Source: Streptomyces sp. NBC_01268
GTDB lineage: Bacteria > Actinomycetota > Actinomycetes > Streptomycetales > Streptomycetaceae
Assembly (NCBI RefSeq): GCF_036240795.1
Contig: NZ_CP108454.1
Span: forward strand, 620,001-684,000
Reading direction: 5' to 3'
Length of the DNA stretch: 64,000 nucleotides
How positions within the stretch are numbered: the first letter of the stretch is position 1; each line of letters opens with the position of its first letter. The position numbers and the translations under genes were made by a program. This document shows positions 16,923 through 25,800 of this stretch, in pieces. The notes under the pieces are model-generated. The model was not told the DNA's origin and did no database searches. It worked only from the letters and a program-made list of their open reading frames with translations.

Positions 16923-17999
16923 ATGACCACGCTTCCGGGTTACCGAAGCAACCGGATCGTCGAGTTGATGCGGGAGCCCGCCGCGAGCCGGGGGCCGGAC
17001 TGGCTCCAGGAATCGCTCCAGCAGGCCGTACTGCTCGAACTCGCCACGCTGCCGCCGTACTTGTGCGCCATGTGGTCGATCCAGGACGAGAGCGACGAGG
17101 TGGCCGGCATGCTGGAGCGGGTCGTCTTCGACGAGATGTCCCACCTGGGCCTCGCCGGGAACCTGCTCACCACCATCGGCGGCACCCCCCAACTGGCGCA
17201 CCCGAGTACGGTCCCGGAGTACCCCGGGCCGCTGCCCGGCGGTGTGCGGCCCAGGCTCGTCGTGTCGCTCAGCGGCCTGTCGAGGGAGAGCGCCGAGCTC
17301 TTCTCCCGGATCGAGGAGCCCGACGAACCGCTGGCGAGGGACACCTCGCCGGACACGTCCATCGGCGCGTTCTACACGGCGATCCTCGACGCGTTCCGCC
17401 TGCACGCGGACCTGATCACGGGGCAGCGGCAGCTCGTCCGCCAGATGGCCGCCCACGGAGCGGGCAACGACATCGTGGCGATCGGCTCGTTGAACGCCGC
17501 CGAGAAGGCCATCGGTGTGATCAAGGAGCAGGGCGAGGGCACGACCGCGTCACCGGAGAACCCGCATCCCGAAGCCGCCGGGGAACTCGCCCACTACTAC
17601 GTCTTCCGGGAGATCTACCGCGGCCGCAAGCTGGTCAGGGTCTCCGAGAACCCGCCCCGCTGGGACTTCACCGGCGACCCGGTCCCCCTGCCCGCCACCC
17701 GTCACATGGCGACCGTCCCGCCCGGCGGCTGGGCGGCCTCGGGCGCCATCGTCCCCGACAGCGACGCCCAGCAGCGCCTCACCGCCGGCAACCTCGCGTA
17801 CAGCCGCCTCCTGAGCCTCCTGGAGAAGGCCTGGAAGGCCGAGGACAGCACCACCGCCCGCCAGCTCCTCGGCAAGGCGGTCGCCGCGATGTTCGGCCTC
17901 AAGGAACCGGCCCAGTGGCTCATGGACCACCCGTTGCCCGACGGCAGCGGCCGGACCTACGGTCCCGAGTTCCGTTACGTGGAGACGCCGGAGCCGTAG
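16923..17999 (+). CDS. ferritin-like (VioB/iminophenylpyruvate dimer synthase-type) protein
   Basis: A 358-residue protein whose first 200 residues form a ferritin-like four-helix domain: QQAVLLELATLPPYLCAMWS gives one metal-ligand Glu, and FDEMSHLGLAGNLLTTIGG gives the Glu-x-x-His pair. This is the PF12902-type ferritin-like family related to VioB and RebD helper domains, which couple imines of aromatic amino acids in violacein and rebeccamycin synthesis. The second half (residues 210-358, NPPRWDFTGDPVPLPATRHM) is less conserved. No tryptophan oxidase or other bisindole genes are nearby, so the copy is an orphan with unknown substrate. It starts at ATG 16923, with a purine-rich AGAGGGGAAGAGG before it. 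Confidence 0.8.
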   Translation: MTTLPGYRSNRIVELMREPAASRGPDWLQESLQQAVLLELATLPPYLCAMWSIQDESDEVAGMLERVVFDEMSHLGLAGNLLTTIGGTPQLAHPSTVPEYPGPLPGGVRPRLVVSLSGLSRESAELFSRIEEPDEPLARDTSPDTSIGAFYTAILDAFRLHADLITGQRQLVRQMAAHGAGNDIVAIGSLNAAEKAIGVIKEQGEGTTASPENPHPEAAGELAHYYVFREIYRGRKLVRVSENPPRWDFTGDPVPLPATRHMATVPPGGWAASGAIVPDSDAQQRLTAGNLAYSRLLSLLEKAWKAEDSTTARQLLGKAVAAMFGLKEPAQWLMDHPLPDGSGRTYGPEFRYVETPEP

Positions 18000-18161
18000 C
18001 CCCGGCCCCGTGACCTGCGCCCCTGCCCGGAGACCCGCGCGAAGGGCGGCCCAGCCGTCGAGGTACGCGTCGCGGCGTCGTCGTCCCGCATCGCGCGATT
18101 GCACCACCGGGGGCGGAGCGACCGCACCCGAGGTTCGGCCGACGGGAGCGCGGGAGAGGCG

Positions 18162-18569
18162 TCAGTCCTGCTGCGACTTGGCGGCCTTCTCGGCCTTCTC
18201 GGCGCGCATCTCCTTGATGCGGACGGTCTCCTTGCGGACCTCGGACTGGGTGGCGCGCTCCTTCTGGAGCCACTCCGGGTTCTCGTCCTTGAGGGCCTCG
18301 ATCTGCTCGGTGGTCAGGGCGTCCGTGACACCGCCGCGGGCGAGGCCGGAGATGGAGATGCCCAGCTTGGCGGCCACGACGGGGCGCGGGTGCGGACCGG
18401 TGCGGCGCAGCTCGATGAGCCACTCCGGCGGGTCGGTCTGGAGGGCGCTGAGCTCGGCGCGGGATACGACGCCCTCGCGGAAGTCGGCGGGGGTGGCGTC
18501 GAGGTACACACCCAGCTTCTTCGCCGCGGTGGCGGGCTTCATCGTCTGGGCGGTCTGGTGCTGCGTCAT
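18162..18569 (-). CDS. DUF5997 family protein
   Basis: A 135-residue protein from ATG 18569. The N-terminus TMKPATAAKKLGVYLDATPADF and WLIELRRTGPHPRPVVAAKLGIS are characteristic of DUF5997; the C-terminus is a charged helix rich in Lys, Glu and Arg (KEMRAEKAEKAAKSQQD), possibly a coiled coil. It resembles a small DNA- or protein-binding helical domain, but no function is established. It is divergent from the HTH-less LysR-type gene across 58 bp, an arrangement seen repeatedly in streptomycetes, so the two may act together. Confidence 0.85.
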   Translation of the reverse strand: MTQHQTAQTMKPATAAKKLGVYLDATPADFREGVVSRAELSALQTDPPEWLIELRRTGPHPRPVVAAKLGISISGLARGGVTDALTTEQIEALKDENPEWLQKERATQSEVRKETVRIKEMRAEKAEKAAKSQQD

Positions 18570-18627
18570 GGTGACAAGAATATCGGTCGGGTGCGCCGCC
18601 GCCGACCACGGCCGGTAATCTGGCCAG

Positions 18628-19461
18628 GTGACAGGCTCGGACGTATCCCACACCCCCGCTCGCCCCGCTCCCACCGCCCCCGCGGCCCCGTCCTTCCGGC
18701 TGGCGTACGTGCCGGGCGTGACGCCGTCGAAGTGGGTGGGGATCTGGAAGGAGCGCCTGCCCGACGTGCCGCTGGAGCTCCTGCAGGTGGAGGCGGCCGA
18801 GGTGGCCGGGCTGCTGCGCGAGCGGAAGGCCGACGCGGGTTTCGTGCGGCTGCCCGTCGACCGTACGGACCTGAGCGCGATCCCCCTCTACATCGAGACG
18901 ACGGTCGTCGTGGTCCCCAAGGACCACGCGCTGGCCGCGGCGGACGAGCTGGGCGTCGAGGACCTCGCCGACGAGATCCTGCTGCACCCGCAGGACGACA
19001 CGCTCGACTGGGAGCGGCCGCCCGGCCGTCCGGCGTTCGAGCGGCCGGCGACCACGGCGGACGCGATCGAGCTGGTGGCCGCGGGGATCGGGCTGCTGGC
19101 CGTGCCGCAGTCGCTGGCGCGGCTCCACCACCGCAAGGACCTCACGTACCGGACGCTGAACGGCACCCCGCAGTCGCAGGTCGCGCTGTCGTGGCCGGAG
19201 GAGGCCACCACCGACCTGGTGGAGGACTTCATCGGGATCGTGCGCGGCCGGACCGTGAACAGCTCGCGCGGCCGGCGGCCCGACGAGAAGGCCCAGAAGG
19301 CCGCCACCGCGGCGAAGCCCAAGCAGGGGCAGAAGCAGGGGCAGCGGCAGGGCGGCCAGAAGCAGGGGCAGAAGCCTCAGGGCGCGGGCGGCCGGCGCAA
19401 GGCGGCCGGGGGCGCGGCTCCCAAGAGCGGGCGCTCCGGGAAGCCGCGCCGGCGGTCCTGA
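18628..19461 (+). CDS. LysR substrate-binding-domain protein without DNA-binding HTH
   Basis: A 277-residue protein from GTG 18628. Residues 22-215 form a LysR effector domain (FRLAYVPGVTPSKWVGIWKE, then PLYIETTVVVVPKDHALAAA and AGIGLLAVPQSLARLHH), but there is no N-terminal helix-turn-helix: the domain begins right after a short Pro/Ala lead. In place of the HTH the protein has a basic, low-complexity C-terminal tail (about 225-277) with repeated KQGQ units and RRK clusters that could bind nucleic acid. It is divergent from the DUF5997 gene. It may be a ligand sensor that works with DUF5997 as DNA-binding partner, which is inference from the pairing. Confidence 0.85.
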   Translation: MTGSDVSHTPARPAPTAPAAPSFRLAYVPGVTPSKWVGIWKERLPDVPLELLQVEAAEVAGLLRERKADAGFVRLPVDRTDLSAIPLYIETTVVVVPKDHALAAADELGVEDLADEILLHPQDDTLDWERPPGRPAFERPATTADAIELVAAGIGLLAVPQSLARLHHRKDLTYRTLNGTPQSQVALSWPEEATTDLVEDFIGIVRGRTVNSSRGRRPDEKAQKAATAAKPKQGQKQGQRQGGQKQGQKPQGAGGRRKAAGGAAPKSGRSGKPRRRS

Positions 19462-19479
19462 CCGCCGCGGGCGCCGGTG

Positions 19480-20286
19480 TCAGACGGCGGACCAGCCGCC
19501 GTCCACGGGAAGTACCGCGCCGTTGATGTTGCGGGCCGCGTCGGAGGCGAGGAAGACGATCGCCGCCGCCTGGGTCTCGGCCTCGGCGGGCTGCCCGACG
19601 TTGCCCATGTAGGCGCCGAGGGCCTGCGGTCCGGCGGCCTCCGGGTCGATGTCGAGGCGGATGTTGGTGATCGTCCCGCCGGGGGCGACGGCGTTGCTGC
19701 GGATCCCCCGATGGCGGTAGGTCACGGCGAGCGACTTGGTGAGGCCGACGATGCCGTGCTTGGCGGCGGTGTAGGCGGCGCCGGCGGCGGAACCGCGCAG
19801 CGCCGCCTCGGAGGCGGTGAAGACGACGGCGCCGCGGCCCGCGTCGAGCATGTGCGGCAGGACGGCCCTGGTCAGCAGGAACGGCGCCGTGAGGTTGATC
19901 CGCAGCAGCCGCTCCCACTCGGCGTCGGTCACGTCGGCGACCGCGGACATGCTGTCCATGATCCCGGCGTTGTTGACGAGCACGTCGATCGTGCCGCTGG
20001 TGCCGTCGGGGCCGTCGGCCGCGAGGGCGGTCGCGACCAGGCGGTCGACGACCGTCTGGTCGCTCAGGTCGCCGACGACCGCGACGGCGGTCCGGCCGGT
20101 CTCCTGGATCCGGGCGGTGACCTCGGCGGCGGACTCGGCGTTCAGGTCGGCGACGAGGACCCGGGCGCCGCGTTCGGCGAAGGCGAGGGCGGTGGCGCGG
20201 CCGATGCCGGAGCCGGCGCCGGCGCCGGTGACGACGACGGTGCGGCCGGTGAAGTCCTGGGCGGGCGGGGCCGTGGGCAGGGTCAT
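19480..20286 (-). CDS. short-chain dehydrogenase/reductase (SDR)
   Basis: A 268-residue classical SDR. The start is ATG 20286, giving MTLPTAPPAQDFTGRTVVVT. The cofactor motif is VTGAGAGSGIGR (residues 19-30), with Asp47 of VLVADLN suggesting NAD(H) preference. NNAGI lies at 105-109 and the catalytic set is Ser159, Tyr172 and Lys176 (YTAAK). The C-terminus ends VLPVDGGWSAV as usual. It lies 35 bp downstream of the MFS exporter gene in the same direction, probably one operon controlled by the divergent MarR regulator. It may modify or detoxify the compound that the transporter exports; the substrate is unknown. Confidence 0.9.
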   Translation of the reverse strand: MTLPTAPPAQDFTGRTVVVTGAGAGSGIGRATALAFAERGARVLVADLNAESAAEVTARIQETGRTAVAVVGDLSDQTVVDRLVATALAADGPDGTSGTIDVLVNNAGIMDSMSAVADVTDAEWERLLRINLTAPFLLTRAVLPHMLDAGRGAVVFTASEAALRGSAAGAAYTAAKHGIVGLTKSLAVTYRHRGIRSNAVAPGGTITNIRLDIDPEAAGPQALGAYMGNVGQPAEAETQAAAIVFLASDAARNINGAVLPVDGGWSAV

Positions 20287-20321
20287 GGGGGTGTTCTCTC
20301 CGTTCGTGGTGGCCGGGCCGG

Positions 20322-21776
20322 TCAGGCCGCGGTCCCGGCCGCCGGGGCGGGCTGCGGCTCCGTGGCGGGCGCGGTGAGCGGGCGTACGGGGATGAGGGCG
20401 GCGACGGCCGCGGCGGCGAGGGCGACGCCTCCACCGATCAGCAGGGCCACGCGGAAGCCGGTCTCGGAGGGCAGGGCGTGGCCGCCGAGGTCGATGGTGA
20501 GCTGGGCGAGGACGACGCCGATGACGGCGGCCGACACGGAGCTGCCGATGGAGCGCATGAGGGTGTTGAAGCTGTTGGCGGACGCCGTCTCGGCCTGGGG
20601 CACGGCTCCCATGATGAGGGCGGGCATCGCGCCGTAGGCGAGGCCGACGCCCGTGTTGCAGACGAGGGTGACGACGAGCAGGCCCCAGGTGCTGCCCATG
20701 AGGAGCAGTGAGGAGAGGTAGCCGACGGCGATGACGAGGCTGCCGACGGCGAGGGTGACCTTGGGGCCGCGGGCGGCCGACAGCTTGGCACCGAGGGGCG
20801 ACAGCGCCATCATCATCAGGCCCGCCGGGGCCATCCACAATCCCATGGCCATCATCGACTGGCCGAGACCGTAACCGGTCGCCTCGGGCAACTGCAGGAG
20901 CTGCGGGATCACGAGCGACTGCGCGTACATGGAGAAGCCGACCAGGACCGAGGCGGCGTTGGTCATGAGGACCTGCGGCCGGGCGGTGACGCGCAGGTCG
21001 ACGAGCGGCTCGCGGGTCCGCAGCTCCCACCACACCCAGGCGCACAGCACGACGGCCGCGGCGGCGAACAGACCGAGCGTGGTGGCGCTCCCCCAGCCCC
21101 AGACGGAGCCCTTCGACACGGCGAGGAGCAGGGCGACGAGTCCTCCGCCGAGCCCGAGGGCGCCGAGGACGTCGAAGCGGCCAGCGACGGGGGCGATCCG
21201 GCCGGCCGGGGCGACCAGCCAGACGAGGACGCCGACCAGCAGGCTGAGCCCGGCGGCGACCCAGAACAGCACCCGCCAGCTGGCGTGCTCGGCGACGGCA
21301 GCGGAGAACGGCAGGCCGAGGGCGCCGCCGACGCCCATGGAGGCGCTCATCAGGGCGATCGAGGAGCCCAGCTTCTCGATCGGCAGGATGTCGCGCAGCA
21401 GGCTGATGCCGAGCGGCACGACGCCCATGCCCAGGCCCTGGAGTCCGCGGCCGACGACCATCGGGGCGACCGAGCCGGCCAGCGTGCAGACGACCGAGCC
21501 CGCGACGAGCGGGACGGTGGAGGCGAGGAGCAGGCGCCGCTTGCCGTACATGTCACCGAGGCGTCCGGCGACGGGGGTGGCGACGGCCGAGGCGAGCAGG
21601 GTCGCGGTGATCACCCAGGAGGCGTTGGACGCACTGGTGTGGAGCAGCTCGGGAAGGTCGCCGATGAGGGGGACGACGAGCGTCTGCATGAGCGCGGCGA
21701 CGATGCCGGCCAGCGCGAGCACACCGACGATGCCGCCGGTGCCTCCGGAGCGGGCGGCTGGGGTGGGGGTGGGCAT
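20322..21776 (-). CDS. MFS drug exporter, EmrB/QacA (DHA2) type
   Basis: A 484-residue, highly hydrophobic transporter with about 14 predicted membrane helices. It starts at ATG 21776 (MPTPTPAARSGGTGGIVGVL). SWVITATLLASAVATPVAGRLGDMYGKRR carries the DHA2 helix-2 region and the loop motif A (GRLGDMYGKRR). It is a proton-driven multidrug or metabolite efflux pump in the plasma membrane. It is transcribed divergently from a MarR gene through a 114-bp region with two perfect and one imperfect palindrome, so efflux is probably induced by a ligand of that repressor. The SDR gene follows in the operon. Confidence 0.9.
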   Translation of the reverse strand: MPTPTPAARSGGTGGIVGVLALAGIVAALMQTLVVPLIGDLPELLHTSASNASWVITATLLASAVATPVAGRLGDMYGKRRLLLASTVPLVAGSVVCTLAGSVAPMVVGRGLQGLGMGVVPLGISLLRDILPIEKLGSSIALMSASMGVGGALGLPFSAAVAEHASWRVLFWVAAGLSLLVGVLVWLVAPAGRIAPVAGRFDVLGALGLGGGLVALLLAVSKGSVWGWGSATTLGLFAAAAVVLCAWVWWELRTREPLVDLRVTARPQVLMTNAASVLVGFSMYAQSLVIPQLLQLPEATGYGLGQSMMAMGLWMAPAGLMMMALSPLGAKLSAARGPKVTLAVGSLVIAVGYLSSLLLMGSTWGLLVVTLVCNTGVGLAYGAMPALIMGAVPQAETASANSFNTLMRSIGSSVSAAVIGVVLAQLTIDLGGHALPSETGFRVALLIGGGVALAAAAVAALIPVRPLTAPATEPQPAPAAGTAA

Positions 21777-21847
21777 GGGCTCTCCTCGATCGGCACGCGG
21801 CGGGGTGGGCGGACACCCCACCCCTCAGGTGTGCAAAGTACACACGA

Positions 21848-21862
21848 TGTGCATGATGCACA
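21848..21862. promoter_or_regulatory. MarR operator, perfect 7-1-7 palindrome
   Basis: TGTGCATGATGCACA lies between the MFS and MarR starts. An imperfect relative, TGTGCAAAGTACACA, is 18 bp away at 21830-21844, on the MFS side. Confidence 0.75.
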
Positions 21863-21866
21863 ACCG

Positions 21867-21879
21867 ATGCAAGCTGCAT
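21867..21879. promoter_or_regulatory. second dyad in MarR/MFS promoter
   Basis: ATGCA-AGC-TGCAT, a perfect 5-3-5 dyad 12 bp before the MarR start codon, shares the TGCA half-site with the upstream operator. It is probably the autoregulatory site. Confidence 0.55.
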
Positions 21880-21890
21880 ATGCTGCCCTC

Positions 21891-22382
21891 ATGAACGCGA
21901 TGGACCCGACGGAGCCGAAGGACCCCATGGACAAGCCCACGCACCTGATCGAGTTCGAGACCATGCTCCTCGGACGCCACTCCCACCTGTACGCCCCCCG
22001 CTCGCGGGCGGCCGGCGTCCAGCTGGACCGCAGCGCGTACGTGCTGCTCAGCCGGATCCGCATGGTCGGCCCCATGTCGATCAGCCAGCTGACCGAGGCG
22101 TTCGGCCTGGACGCCTCCACGCTCAACCGGCAGACGGCGGCGATGCTCCGGGCCGGCGTCGTCGAACGCATCCCCGACCCGGACGGCGGCATCGCCCGCA
22201 AGTTCCGCATCACGGAGGAGGGCGAGCGCCGCCTCGACGCCGACCGCACCTTCAACCTCCAGGGCCTGGCCCGGGTCCTGGAGCACTGGACCCCGCAGGA
22301 GGTCGCCGACTTCGCCGCAGCCCTCCAGCGCTTCAACCGCGACATCGAACGCCTCGACGGGCGGCCCTGGCCCCGGCCCTGA
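21891..22382 (+). CDS. MarR family transcriptional regulator
   Basis: A 163-residue MarR protein from ATG 21891 (ATG 21900 is a possible alternative). The winged helix spans about 45-115: AYVLLSRIRMVGPMSISQLT, the recognition helix in FGLDASTLNRQTAAML, and the wing around DPDGGIARKFRITEEGERRL. Dimerisation helices flank it. It is divergent from the MFS/SDR operon, with two perfect TGCA-type dyads between them, so it very likely represses both itself and the exporter until a toxic ligand binds. Confidence 0.9.
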   Translation: MNAMDPTEPKDPMDKPTHLIEFETMLLGRHSHLYAPRSRAAGVQLDRSAYVLLSRIRMVGPMSISQLTEAFGLDASTLNRQTAAMLRAGVVERIPDPDGGIARKFRITEEGERRLDADRTFNLQGLARVLEHWTPQEVADFAAALQRFNRDIERLDGRPWPRP

Positions 22383-22482
22383 CGGGTTTCGGCCACTCCT
22401 GGCCGATGCGCCCAACTCCCGTACAGCGTGGTGGAGCCGCCCCTAGGATGTCGCCTCCGCACATACCGCCACCGGGGGAACG

Positions 22483-22881
22483 ATGTTCGAGAAAGCCCAG
22501 TCCAGCGCCGATGCCACGGACGCCGCCCTGGACACCCTCCCCTTCCTCGTCTCGATCGACGACCGGGACACCGCGCCCGAGCCCGCGGGCGCCGGCGACA
22601 AGGGCATCTTCGGCCGACGCGGCGGCCACGAGGAGCGCGACGGGGACGGGGGGCGCACGGGCGTCCGGGACATCCCGGTGTCCGTGCTCCGGGACAACCT
22701 CCAGCGCGCGGTGAACAGCCTCCAGGACGTCCTGGGCACCCTCGACGTCCCCGAGAACGGCATGCCCCTGCGTCAGGCGCAGGTCTCCTTCGAGGTCACC
22801 GCGAGCGGCGGGATCGCGTTCGTGGGCACCTCCGCGCAGGTCGCCGCCAAGGGCGCGATCACGCTCACCTTCGGCGGCTGA
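22483..22881 (+). CDS. small Pepco/Trypco-like domain protein, partner of the caspase-HSP90 gene
   Basis: A 132-residue protein from ATG 22483 with GGGGGAA before it. After a variable N-terminus (FLVSIDDRD at 21-29) and a charged Gly/Asp loop (38-60), a helix (IPVSVLRDNLQRAVNSLQDV) leads into the strands VSFEVTASGGIAFVGTSAQV and AITLTF. Helix followed by a strand pair ending in a TLTF motif is typical of the small peptidase-co-occurring (Pepco/Trypco) domains found beside caspase or trypsin effectors in predicted conflict systems. The stop lies 13 bp before the 1518-residue caspase-HSP90 gene, so the two are almost certainly co-translated. It may be an adaptor or regulator of the peptidase. 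The family name is tentative. Confidence 0.75.
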   Translation: MFEKAQSSADATDAALDTLPFLVSIDDRDTAPEPAGAGDKGIFGRRGGHEERDGDGGRTGVRDIPVSVLRDNLQRAVNSLQDVLGTLDVPENGMPLRQAQVSFEVTASGGIAFVGTSAQVAAKGAITLTFGG

Positions 22882-22894
22882 CCGGCCGACGACC

Positions 22895-25800
22895 ATGAGC
22901 CGACCGTCCTACCGGGCCCTGCTGATCGGTGTGCCGTCCTACAAGGACGCCCTCATCCCCGACCTGCCGTTCATCGAGGACGACCTGACCGAGCTGTCCG
23001 GCGCGCTGGAGCGCGTCGGCTACGACGTCGAGGTGCACGACGCGGACCAGACCGGGCGGGACGACATCGAGTCGGCGGTCGAGATCTTCTTCCAGGAGGC
23101 CAAGCCCGACCAGACCCTGCTCGTCTTCGTCAGCGGCCACGGCATCCACCACGCGGACACCGACTACCTGATCCCGCGCGGGGCCCTGACCCGCATGCAC
23201 GACTTCCCGGCCAAGTGCGTCCCGATCGACTTCGGTCCGTACGCCGAGCGGAGCGAGGCCGGCGACATCGTGGTGTTCGTCGACGCCTGCCGCGAGGGCA
23301 TCGACCTGCGCGAGAAGGGCGTCGGCAACACGCGGAACTGGTCCGACGTGCGCGTCCGACGGGTCGGCGACCGCCACTACTGCCACGTGTACGCCTGCTC
23401 CAAGGGCGAGACCGCGAGCTACGCGACCGCGGGCCAGAGCACGTTCAGCCTCTTCTCGCGTGCCCTGAGCACACTGATCGTCGACACGACCGGCCCCAGT
23501 ACCCTCGGGGAGCTCCAGGAACGGCTGCAGCCCGCCCTCGACCAGCTCACCTCCGAACACGACCGGCACCGCCAGCGGGTCCGGGTGCAGACCGAGACGG
23601 ACATCGACGCGTTCGTCCTCTTCCCCCGGCCCGACCGTGCCGCGCCGCTCGCGCCCGGCGAATCGCCCTGGGCCGCCCTGGCCAGGGAGCACCCCGTCTG
23701 GCAGCAGGTCGAGGGCGGCCCCGGCGCGGACGTCCTCCAGGAAGCCACCGCGCGCCTCGCCCACCACCTGCACGCCACCTCGACGGCGGACCGGGACCGG
23801 CTGAAGGGCGACCCCTGGTCGGTGCCCGGCTTCGCCGAGCGCATGACGGAACGCGTGGCCTGGCTCCTGTCGAAGGTCGTCGACCCCAAACGGCTCCTCC
23901 TCTCCCCCGCCGAGGCGGCCCTCCTCGTGGCGGTGCCCTTCCTCTACGCCGCCTACGGCAGCCGCTCGGCCGCGGACGCCCTGGACGTCCTGCCCCTGCG
24001 CCTGGACCGTTTCCCCGACCCCTCCCCCGCCCGGGCCGCGTACGAGGACCACATCGCCAACCACTCGCGGCTGACCCGCCGGGCGGCACGGGCCGCGGCC
24101 GGTGACCCGGCGGGCGCCGCGGGGATCGCCTGGTGGCTCTTCCACCGCTGGCTCGACCGCCGCCCGCCGACGCTCCGGGGCGACGTCCTCACCGAACTGA
24201 CCGCACCGCTCCGGACCCCCTGCGCACCCACCGCGCCCATCGAGCGGCTGGTGTCGGAGGTCTTCGAACCGGCAGGGCTGATGGCCCTGATCCGGGGGCT
24301 CCGCGCCGTACCGGACATCGCGGCCAAGCGTCTCGTGCGCCCGATCGCCGGTTCGTCCGACGTCGAGCAACGCGTGCGCGAGCAGCTCGTCTTCGCCCTC
24401 CTCACGGTCGCCCACCGGTCGGCCATCGACCCCCTCATGCTGGGGGACGTCGTCGTCGACCACGTCGGCATCAGCTACGCGGTGGACCTGGCCGGCATGC
24501 ACAACACCCTCGACAAGGCGGGCTGGGACCCGCACGGCCGCACCCGCGTCCTGCGCGCCACCTGCGAGCACCCCGCCGTCGGACTCGCGCTCCAGCAGCA
24601 GGCCGCCTCCCTGGACGGCGTACTCGGCACGATCGACGTCCTGGCCTCCACCGAGCCACAGCTCGACGCCCTGTACGGTCTTCCGGCGCACGCCACCGCC
24701 GACCAGGTCCTCGCCGCCCTCACCCCCGAGGGCAAGCGCGTGTACGAGTCCACCGACCTGCGCTTCCGGCTCGCCGACGACCGCGTGCAGGAACTCCTGA
24801 TGGGCGAGGAACTGTACGGCGATCCCGCCCTCGCCATCCGCGAGCTCTACCAGAACGCCCTGGACGCCTGCCGCTACCGGGACGCGCGCACCGCATACCT
24901 CCGGGCGACCTCCCCCGGCTACGCGACCGGGTGGACCGGCTCCATCGCCTTCGTCCAGGGCGTCGAGGACGGCCGCGCCTACATCGAGTGCGTCGACGAC
25001 GGCGTGGGCATGGGAGAGCGCGAACTCCGCGAGGTGTTCTCGCACGCGGGCATGCGCTTCGCGGACCTTCCCGAGTACGTCGACGAGCTGGCCAGGTGGC
25101 GCTCCCAGGGCATCGACATGCATCCCAACAGCCGGTTCGGCATCGGCGTGCTGAGCTACTTCATGATCGCCGACGACATCCAGGTCACCACGTGCCGCCT
25201 CGACCGCGAAGGCCACCCCGGCCGACGCCTCCGCGTCGACATCGCGGGCCCGGGTGCGCTCTTCCACATCCAGGACCTCGGCCGGGGCCACGAGGCCGGC
25301 ACGACGGTCCGGCTCTACCTGCGCGACCCGGCGAACGCGCCCTCGGCGAAGGAGCTGCTGCGGCGGCTGCTGTGGGTGTCGGACTTCGGGGTCCGGGCGG
25401 AGGACGTGCGGGAGGGGCCGGACGGGGACGCGCTGGTGTGGCTGCCGGGGAAGCTGTCGGAGGCGGCGCCGCTGGGGACCACCGACCCCTTCGGGGGCAC
25501 TGCGGTGCGCGATCACGACGCGGCCGTGGTGGAGACGTCGGCCCGCGGCGTGTGGTGGTGCGGCTCGATGGGGGCGGTGCTCGCCGACGGGCTGTGGTGC
25601 GGGGAGCCGTATTTCGGGGCGGTGGTCAGTCTGGCGGGGGAGAAGGCACCGTCGCTGACGGTGGACCGGAAACGGTGTCTCTCGTTCGAGGTGGAGCACG
25701 TGCGCGGCGTGCTCACCGAGCAGATCCCGTCGCTCCTGGACGCGGAGGGGGCCGTCCTCTCGCCGGAATGGCTGACACGCCTGATGCGTCACACATCGGC

